This document shows, piece by piece, positions 63,707 to 64,000 of a stretch of 64,000 bases of DNA. Both the position numbers and the translations under genes were made by a program. Origin of the DNA: Gammaproteobacteria bacterium. GTDB lineage: Bacteria; Pseudomonadota; Gammaproteobacteria; GCA-001735895. The notes under the pieces were generated by a model that saw only the letters and a program-made list of their open reading frames with translations, did not search any database and had not been told where the DNA came from. Position 1 is the stretch's first letter; every line of letters begins with the position of its first letter. The stretch lies in contig JALSKD010000088.1 in the NCBI GenBank assembly GCA_026989015.1, positions 1 through 64,000 of the forward strand, read 5' to 3'.

Positions 63707-64000
63707 ATGACCGAACCCGCCACCAAACAGGACAGCGCCAGCGCCAGTGCCGCAGAACATCTGCGCCTGGCGCTGTCGATGATGGGCAAACACGGCCTGC
63801 CACCGATACCGATCAATTACGCGCTGATGTATTTCTATGTCAGCGGTGAAGACCTCGATCTCAACGAGAAGATCGATGAACTGCTGGACAGCCGCAGCGG
63901 CTGGACCCCTGAAGCGGCACAGGAACTGTTCGATTGCCACGTCTGCCAGGGAGACGGGCGCAGCAACGAAGCCCTGCGCGAGGAGCTGCTGGCTACCGTG
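63707..64000 (+). CDS. Partial ORF running off the window; N-terminus resembles diguanylate cyclase N-terminal regions
   Basis: 98-aa open N-terminus (HLRLALSMMGKHGLPPIPINYALMYFYVSG); the catalytic domain would lie outside the window. Confidence 0.5.
   Translation, partial: MTEPATKQDSASASAAEHLRLALSMMGKHGLPPIPINYALMYFYVSGEDLDLNEKIDELLDSRSGWTPEAAQELFDCHVCQGDGRSNEALREELLATV

Overview
Housekeeping-dominated, GC-rich (proteobacterial-looking) chromosome segment with about 58 supportable protein-coding genes, three tRNAs and several terminators and promoters. Recognisable blocks: phhB, usp, an ftsH-like gene, cls and an NSS-family transporter; ratA-rnfH / bamE-fur-recN-nadK with an orphan lipoprotein inserted; hrcA-grpE-dnaK-dnaJ-dapB; cmoM and a short NAD-type glutamate dehydrogenase; two divergent aminotransferases; a TAXI-TRAP transporter with a Usp; a TetR-linked glutathione-dependent formaldehyde-to-formate-to-CO2 module (frmA-fghA-fused fdsGB-fdsA); ygfZ/queG/crcB/serS; rne/rluC; sppA; maf-yceD-rpmF-plsX-fabH; gacA-uvrC-pgsA-tRNA(Gly,Cys,Leu). 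No CRISPR array, prophage, transposase gene or obvious defence island was seen. The most interesting non-coding signals are: (i) a ~329-bp MITE-like element with near-perfect terminal inverted repeats and internal hairpins between an EAL/HDOD gene and maf; (ii) a perfect 127-bp tandem repeat at the left edge that looks derived from a tRNA 3' end; (iii) a palindrome sitting exactly between the -35 and -10 of the formaldehyde-oxidation promoter next to a tetR gene; (iv) a palindromic operator between two divergent genes of unknown function; (v) a GacA-box-like palindrome directly upstream of gacA. All calls come from reading the sequence and supplied ORFs; no database search was run.
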